From: Pseudoxanthomonas sp. PXM02
GTDB taxonomy: Bacteria > Pseudomonadota > Gammaproteobacteria > Xanthomonadales > Xanthomonadaceae
DNA: 64,000 nucleotides
Assembly: GCF_014851805.1 (NCBI RefSeq)
Contig: NZ_JACVAK010000005.1
Span: forward strand, 124,001-188,000
Direction: 5' to 3'
Each line of letters begins with the position of its first letter. The stretch's first letter is position 1. The notes beneath the pieces were generated by a model, which was given only the letters and a program-made list of their open reading frames with translations, made no database searches and was not told the DNA's origin. Position numbers and translations under genes: made by a program. This document shows positions 57,708-64,000 of this stretch, one piece after another.

Positions 57708-58321
57708 GCGCGTGCCCCGCGGTTCAGGACGGTTTCCAGCGCGCCGCGCAGGCGGGCTTCCAGCGTGCCGTCGATGCGGACGCTCTCCGCATGCACACGC
57801 AGGTCGCCGCGGCTCAGCGACGTGTCGGCCGTCAGGCGGGTATGGGCGGTCATCGCCAGCACCGGCGTCAGCGCGGCGATGTCGTCCGGGTGCAGGCGCA
57901 GTTCCACTTCACGCTGCGAACCGCCGACGGCGTCCAGCGCGGTGGTGGCCAGTTCCTGCAGCAGCACGGGATCGGTCTGGTAGGCGCGGCCGACCAGTGC
58001 GCCGGCGATGCGCACGGCGAGTTCGGACAGCGCGGCGACGACTTCGTTTTCCAGCCGGTCGAGCGGACGCGAGAAGTTGTCGAGGATGCCTTCCATCTGC
58101 GCGGCGAGGCGACGCACGTCGGCCTGGCCCTGGGCGAGACCGTCGGCATGGCCTTCGGCCAGGCCGCGTTCCAGGCCTTCGCGGTACGCGGCGTCCTGGA
58201 TCGCCTGGATCTCTTCCAGGGTCGGCGGCACCAGCGGCGGCGCATCCTGTTCGACGACAGTGTCGGACACCACCACGTCGAGCGGGGCCGGCATCCAGCG
58301 CAGCGGCGAGGGCGTGCTCAT
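57704..58321 (-). CDS. fliH: Flagellar export ATPase regulator FliH
   Basis: A 205-residue cytosolic protein. A short N-terminal part with a Trp (PLRWMP), the Gly-rich coiled coil YREGLERGLAEGHADGLAQG (GxxxG repeats), and the C-terminal V1-ATPase-E-like domain (LRLHPDDIAALTPVLAM, RVDGTLEARL-like end) match FliH. It holds FliI at the C-ring through FliN. It overlaps fliG by four nt. Confidence 0.95.
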   Translation of the reverse strand: MSTPSPLRWMPAPLDVVVSDTVVEQDAPPLVPPTLEEIQAIQDAAYREGLERGLAEGHADGLAQGQADVRRLAAQMEGILDNFSRPLDRLENEVVAALSELAVRIAGALVGRAYQTDPVLLQELATTALDAVGGSQREVELRLHPDDIAALTPVLAMTAHTRLTADTSLSRGDLRVHAESVRIDGTLEARLRGALETVLNRGARA

Positions 58322-59328
58322 ACCATCTCCTCGGCGCTGGCGGTGAGGGCGATGACGCCCTGGTCAGCCAGGCGGCGGACGATGGCGAGGATTTCCTTCT
58401 GCGCGCCTTCGACGTCGGACAGACGCACGGGGCCGCGCGCTTCCATGTCCTCGAGCAGGATCTGCGCGGCGCGCTGCGACATGTTGCGGGTGATCTTTTC
58501 CTTCACCTTGGCGTCGGCGCCGCGCAGCGCCAGCCCCAGGCGATCGTTCGGGACTTCGCGCAGCAGCGCCTGCAGTTCGCGGTCGCCCAGGTCGGCCAGG
58601 TTGTCGAACACGAACATCAGGTCCTGGATGCGCGAGCCGAGGTCGGCGTCGACCTGGGTGATGTTGCCCAGGATCACCTGGTCCTGGCCGGAATCCATGA
58701 AGTTGAGGATGTTGGCCGCGACCTTCACGCCGCCGATGCTGGAGGCCTTGAGGTTCTGGTTGCCGGCGAACTGGCGCTCCATGATCTCGTTGAGCTCGTT
58801 CAGCGCGTTCGGCGGGATGCCGTCCAGCGTGGCGATGCGCAGCAGCACGTCGGTGCGGGTGCGCTCGGGCAGCAGCTTCAGCGTGTCGGCGGCCTGGTCG
58901 CTGTCGAGGTGGGCGAGCACGATGGCGATGATCTGCGGGTGCTCGTTGCGGACCAGGTCGGAGATCGCGCGCGGGTCCATCCACTTCAGCGTGTCCAGGC
59001 CGGTGGTGTTGCGGCCCAGCAGGATGCGGTCGATCAGGCTGCCGGCCTTGTCTTCGCCCAGCGCCTGCACCAGCACCTTGCGCACATAGTCGTCGGCGCC
59101 CATGCCCAGCGAGGTCTGCTTGTCCAGCGCCTCGCCGAAGTTGGACATCACCTGCATCACCTGCTCGCGGCTGATGCCGGAGATGGTGGCCATGGCGATG
59201 CCGAGCTTCTGCACCTCCTTGGCGTTCATGTGCTTGAGCACTTCGGCGGCGTCTTCCTCGCCCAGCGAGAGCAGCAGCACGGCGGCGCGCTGCACGCCGG
59301 TCAGCGAGGTGTCCGGTACGTTATTCAT
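58318..59328 (-). CDS. fliG: Flagellar motor switch protein FliG
   Basis: A 336-residue C-ring protein with three domains. The N-terminal part binds FliF, the middle has the EHPQ motif (RNEHPQIIAIVLAHLDSDQA), and the C-terminal torque helix carries charged residues (LADLGDRELQALLREVPNDR). It meets the MotC stator loop. It overlaps fliF by eight nt. Confidence 0.97.
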   Translation of the reverse strand: MNNVPDTSLTGVQRAAVLLLSLGEEDAAEVLKHMNAKEVQKLGIAMATISGISREQVMQVMSNFGEALDKQTSLGMGADDYVRKVLVQALGEDKAGSLIDRILLGRNTTGLDTLKWMDPRAISDLVRNEHPQIIAIVLAHLDSDQAADTLKLLPERTRTDVLLRIATLDGIPPNALNELNEIMERQFAGNQNLKASSIGGVKVAANILNFMDSGQDQVILGNITQVDADLGSRIQDLMFVFDNLADLGDRELQALLREVPNDRLGLALRGADAKVKEKITRNMSQRAAQILLEDMEARGPVRLSDVEGAQKEILAIVRRLADQGVIALTASAEEMV

Positions 59329-61000
59329 CGCTGGCCACCCAGTCCTTGACCACCTGCGCGACCTGCTTGGAGTCGGTCTTCACCGCTTCGCGGGCCTGGC
59401 GCAGGCGATCTTCGTAAGCGTCGGAGGGCAGGGCGCGCATCGGCGGCGCGTGTTCGTGCGACAGCGTGGCGACCACGCCGTCCTCGTCGCCGTCCTCGTC
59501 CATCACGCTGACGTCGATGCCTTCATCGTCGTCGCGCTTGTGCTTGGTGGCCGGGCTGATGATCTGGCGCATGGCCGGGCGCAGCACGCCGAACAGCAGC
59601 GCGATGACGACCAGCGCGCCCAGGCCGTAGCGCGCGATGTCGCGCACCATCGGGTTGTGCAGCCACGGGCTCTCCCAGAACGGCACGTCCACCGGCGCTT
59701 CGGCCTCGCGGACGAACGGGGCATTCATGACCGAAACCGAGTCGCCGCGGGCGGCGTCGAAGCCGACGGCTTCCTTCACCAGCGCCTCGATGCGCGTCAG
59801 CGTAGCGGCGTCCAGCGCGGTCATCACGGTCTTGCCGTTCTCGCCGGTGCGCGGCACGTGGTCGACCAGCACGGCGGCGGTGACGCGGCGCACGCGACCG
59901 GCCGGCTGGCGCGTGTGCTGCAGCGTGCGGTCCATCTCGAAGTTGCGCGTGGCGCTGCTGGAGGTTTCCACCGGTGCGGCGGGATTCGGCGCGGCGGCGG
60001 CCGCGGCGTTCGGGCCGGGTGGCGTGTTGCTGGTCGCGCCGGGCACGCCCTCGGGGCCGGTGCCGGCGTTGGTGGTGTTCTGGCTGACCTGCTCGCTGCG
60101 GATCTTGGCCGGATCGTTGGCGAAGGTCTCGCGGGCTTCCTCGGTGACCGAGAAGTCCATGTCCACGGCGACTTCGGCGTTGACGCGGCCGGGGCCGGTC
60201 AGCGGCTCCAGCAGTTCGCGGATGCGGTCGTTGAACGAGGTTTCCAGCTTGCGCACGCGTTCGAACTGCGCAGCGTTGAGCGCGGCCTCGCTGTTCGGAT
60301 CGCTGATGGTCAGCATGCGGCCGCTCTGGTCGACCACGGTGACGCGCTCGGGCGCCAGGTCGGGGATCGACGACGACACCAGGTGCACGATGGCGTCCAC
60401 CTGGTTGCGTTCCAGCATGGCGCCGGAGCGCAGGTCCAGCACCACCGACGCGCTGGCGACTTCGCGCTGGCGGGTGAAGGCGGACGGCTTGGGGATGGCC
60501 AGGTGCACGCGCGCGTCGCGGACCGGGCGCAGCGTGGTGATCGTGCGGACCAGTTCGGTTTCCAGCGCGTGCTGGTAGCGCGCGTTCTCGACGAACTGGC
60601 TGACGCCGAAGCCCGGGTCGCGCTCCATCATCTCGAAGCCCAGGCGGCCGCTTTCGGCCAGGCCGGCGCCGGCCAGCTTCAGGCGGGCGTCGTGCAGGTT
60701 TTCTTCCGGCACGGAAATCGCGCCGGTGCCCTGGTCCAGCTGGAACGGGATCTGCGCCGCGCGCAGCATGTCGGTCGCTTCGGCGGTCGCCTTGGCGTCC
60801 AGGCCGGTGTAGAGCGGGGTGTAGGCCGGCTTCTGCGACCAGAAGAACACCATCATGCCCACGGCCACCGCGCCGGCGATCAGCAGCAGCGTGCCCATCT
60901 GCTTGAACACGCGCGCGTCCTGGATCTTGGTCAGCGCTGCGCCGGCCTTGTCGGCGGTCAGCGATTCCTTCAGGGCTTCCTTGGAGAGCGTGAGGGCCAT
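59321..61000 (-). CDS. fliF: Flagellar MS-ring protein FliF
   Basis: A 559-residue protein with two TM segments (about 32-52 and 445-468). The periplasmic ring-building domains lie between (GLDAKATAEATDMLRAAQIP, LAGAGLAESGRLGFEMMERD, VTVVDQSGRML), with a Gly/Pro/Ala-rich loop at about 300-345. The cytoplasmic tail binds FliG. It is the first structure assembled and the target of FlhF. Confidence 0.97.
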   Translation of the reverse strand: MALTLSKEALKESLTADKAGAALTKIQDARVFKQMGTLLLIAGAVAVGMMVFFWSQKPAYTPLYTGLDAKATAEATDMLRAAQIPFQLDQGTGAISVPEENLHDARLKLAGAGLAESGRLGFEMMERDPGFGVSQFVENARYQHALETELVRTITTLRPVRDARVHLAIPKPSAFTRQREVASASVVLDLRSGAMLERNQVDAIVHLVSSSIPDLAPERVTVVDQSGRMLTISDPNSEAALNAAQFERVRKLETSFNDRIRELLEPLTGPGRVNAEVAVDMDFSVTEEARETFANDPAKIRSEQVSQNTTNAGTGPEGVPGATSNTPPGPNAAAAAAPNPAAPVETSSSATRNFEMDRTLQHTRQPAGRVRRVTAAVLVDHVPRTGENGKTVMTALDAATLTRIEALVKEAVGFDAARGDSVSVMNAPFVREAEAPVDVPFWESPWLHNPMVRDIARYGLGALVVIALLFGVLRPAMRQIISPATKHKRDDDEGIDVSVMDEDGDEDGVVATLSHEHAPPMRALPSDAYEDRLRQAREAVKTDSKQVAQVVKDWVASDE

Positions 61001-61049
61001 GGCGACGGGTCGGTTCTAGGTAGGAGGGTGGGCGTGGAAGGGGCGCCGC

Positions 61050-61409
61050 TTACAGCGGCATGTTCATGACGTCCTGGTAGGCCTGCACCAGGCGGTTGCG
61101 TACTTCGACGGTGGCGCGGAATGCGACCTGCGACTGCTGCGCGGCCACCATCACCCGCGCCAGGTCCGCGCGCGGATCACCGAGTTCGAAGGCCTGTGCC
61201 AGCGCGCCGGAGGTCTTCTGCGCGTTGTTCACGCCTTCCAGCGCGTTCTGCAGCGTGTCGCCGAAACTCGGCGCCTTGACGCCCGGCTGCTCCAGGCCGA
61301 CCCGGTTGGGCGTGAACGCGCCCGGATTCGGCATCGGCTCCAGCGCACGCGTACCGACCTGGTGCTGGTAGCTGCGGATCTGCGAGAGGATGGAGGTGAC
61401 GTCGGACAT
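61050..61409 (-). CDS. fliE: Flagellar rod adaptor FliE
   Basis: A 119-residue protein that joins the MS ring to the rod. The conserved C-terminal part is FELGDPRADLARVMVAAQQS, QVAFRATVEVRNRLVQAYQD and VMNMPL. It heads fliE-F-G-H-I-J-K. A good sigma-54 promoter is about 40-60 bp upstream, directly downstream of fleQ. Confidence 0.95.
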   Translation of the reverse strand: MSDVTSILSQIRSYQHQVGTRALEPMPNPGAFTPNRVGLEQPGVKAPSFGDTLQNALEGVNNAQKTSGALAQAFELGDPRADLARVMVAAQQSQVAFRATVEVRNRLVQAYQDVMNMPL

Positions 61410-61450
61410 GGGCGGGTGCTTCGGTCGTCGGAATGTCTTGCCTGATCAGT

Positions 61451-61468
61451 TGCAAGACCCGTGCCGGA
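61451..61468 (-). promoter_or_regulatory. Sigma-54 promoter of the fliE-K operon
   Basis: Minus strand reads TCCGGCACGGGTCTTGCA, matching GGCACG-N4-TTGCA with GG and GC ten nt apart. It is the best -24/-12 match in the window. Confidence 0.8.
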
Positions 61469-61486
61469 AACCACGCCCGCCGCCAG

Positions 61487-62945
<1,459 letters not shown>

Positions 62946-62953
<8 letters not shown>

Positions 62954-63326
62954 GGCGGCTGTCTTTGAATTTTTCGAGGATGGGCAAGACTTCCTGGATG
63001 TAGGAAAGCTTGCTGACGAAGTCGTCGGCGCCGGCCCGCATCGCGTGTTCGCGGTGTTCGGCGTCGTCGAAATGGCTGGCGATCACGATGAAAGGCGGTG
63101 CGTCCTGCGTCTTGATCAGGCGGGTGGCCTGCAGGCCACCCATCTCCGGCATGGCCAGGTCCATCAGCACCACGTCCGGACGCAGGGTCTCGGAGCGCTC
63201 GATGGCTTCCAGGCCGTTGCTGGCGCGGCCCACGACGTCCAGCCACTCCACCTTGCGCAGGTGGCGCAGGGCGGCGTTGATGAAACCTTCGTGGTCGTCC
63301 ACCAGCAGTACGGTGATCTTGCTCAT
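62946..63326 (-). CDS. vemR: VemR, single-domain response regulator
   Basis: A 126-residue receiver with acidic pair (LLVDDHEGF, Asp10/Asp11), phospho-acceptor Asp56 in [13 protein letters not shown], Ser in IVIASHF and Lys in FVSKLS. It lacks an output domain. Its place between rpoN and fleQ is the rpoN2-vemR-fleQ locus of Xanthomonas, where VemR affects motility, exopolysaccharide and virulence and interacts with FleQ. Its histidine kinase is not adjacent. It lies 15 nt after rpoN and overlaps fleQ by eight nt, so it is co-expressed with both. Confidence 0.9.
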
Positions 63327-63341
63327 TACGGTCGTGCTCCG

Positions 63342-64000
63342 TTATCCAGCCTTGGCCAAGACGGATACGGTAGCGCGTCGGCGTTCCCGGGCGGGAGCGA
63401 TATCGAGCTGTTCCCGGTACTTCGCCACAGTTCGGCGGGCGATGTGGATGCCCTGGCGGGCCAGCAGGCCGGCGATCGCCTCGTCGGCCAGCGGCTTGCC
63501 GGCCGGCTCGGAGTCGATCAGGCGGCGCACCATGGCGCGCACGGCCGGGCCGGACACGTTGGCGCCTTCCAGGCGCACCGCGAAGAAGTGCTTCAGCTCG
63601 AAGGTGCCGCGCGGGGTCTGCATGTACTTGCCGGTGGTGATGCGCGAGACCGTGGACTCGTGCATGCCGATGGCGTCGGCGACTTCCTTCAGGGTCAGGG
63701 GGGCCATCGCCTCGTCGCCCTGGGTCAGGAAGCCGGCCTGGCGCTCGACGATGGCGCGCGCGGTGCGCAGCAGGGTGTCGTAGCGGATCGACAGGCCACG
63801 GGTCAGCCAGCGGGCTTCCTGCAACATCTCGCGCAGCTTGCCGGCGCCTTCCGACGGCTCGGCCTGGTCCAGGGCGCGCTCCTGCATGGCATTCACGCGG
63901 ATGCGCGGCGTGGTGGCCGGGTTCAGCGCCACGCGCCAGGCGCAGTCGGCGTGCCAGGCAACCACGTCCGGCACGATGTAGCCGGTCGGGGCGGGGGCCA
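63342..64000 (-). CDS. rpoN: RNA polymerase sigma-54 factor RpoN (RpoN2), 5' end outside window
   Basis: The C-terminal about 220 residues are visible; the frame is open to the right edge (upstream reading TGYIVPDVVAWHAD). The core-binding/HTH region (LTLKEVADAIGMHESTVSRI) and the RpoN box ARRTVAKYRE that contacts the -24 element are intact. It directs transcription from the -24/-12 promoters found before flhB, fliL and fliE. Since Xanthomonadaceae usually have two rpoN genes, the one next to vemR-fleQ is rpoN2; that number is by analogy. Confidence 0.94.
   Translation of the reverse strand, partial: APAPTGYIVPDVVAWHADCAWRVALNPATTPRIRVNAMQERALDQAEPSEGAGKLREMLQEARWLTRGLSIRYDTLLRTARAIVERQAGFLTQGDEAMAPLTLKEVADAIGMHESTVSRITTGKYMQTPRGTFELKHFFAVRLEGANVSGPAVRAMVRRLIDSEPAGKPLADEAIAGLLARQGIHIARRTVAKYREQLDIAPARERRRATVSVLAKAG

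Overview
The window (about two thirds G+C) comes from a polarly flagellated gammaproteobacterium of the Xanthomonadaceae, most like Pseudoxanthomonas or a close relative. The evidence is gene order and protein type: rpoN-vemR-fleQ beside fliE, the fliA-cheYZA-motCD-parC-parP arrangement, Xanthomonas-style TonB receptor and secreted proteins, and REP elements of the GTGG-palindrome kind. The genus is inferred; no rRNA gene or species marker is present. I saw no tRNA, rRNA, insertion sequence, prophage or CRISPR array.

Layout. (1) 1-9107, minus strand: the 5' three quarters of a PAS-PAS-GAF-GGDEF-EAL protein, two chemoreceptors, cheW and a YcgR-type PilZ flagellar brake. Each has its own sigma-28 (FliA) promoter. 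(2) 9288-16563: an unrelated island of exported proteins: a coiled-coil protein, a 225-residue protein, a zinc metalloprotease, and on the other strand a TonB receptor with a small exported partner. (3) 16939-33159, minus: two more chemoreceptors in tandem, an OprO/P-type porin, a STAS-cheY-cheA operon, then parP, parC, motD, motC, a second cheA, a 47-residue membrane protein, cheZ and cheY. (4) 33259-39830, minus: fliA, fleN, flhF, flhA, flhB. (5) 39915-49935: a metal and accessory island: dmeR/dmeF divergent about one operator, a His-rich small protein, czcCBA, a membrane diguanylate cyclase, an exported Gly/Lys/Asn-tailed protein and a TetR regulator. It separates flhB from fliR. (6) 50148-64000, minus: fliR-Q-P-O-N-M-L, fliK-J-I-H-G-F-E, fleQ, vemR and the 3' part of rpoN.

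How it works together. RpoN and FleQ would drive the basal-body and export operons; I find -24/-12 elements before flhB, fliL and fliE. Those operons lead to fliA. FliA then drives receptors, cheW, the PilZ brake, the GGDEF-EAL protein, the STAS-cheY-cheA operon, motCD and cheY; I find nine matching promoters, eight with exactly 11 nt between the elements. FlhF/FleN (flagellum) and ParC/ParP (chemosensory array) supply polar placement. CheR, CheB and CheD are not in the window although three of four receptors end in a WQEF tail typical of a methylation-enzyme tether.

The most interesting signals are a DDEFEALLD-x-LHG docking-type motif repeated three times in ParP and once in the flagellar CheA with near-identical DNA, the 47-residue protein hidden between cheZ and cheA, a motC promoter that leaves almost no 5' leader, the uncharacterised exported-protein island, and the metal-efflux island splitting the flagellar genes.
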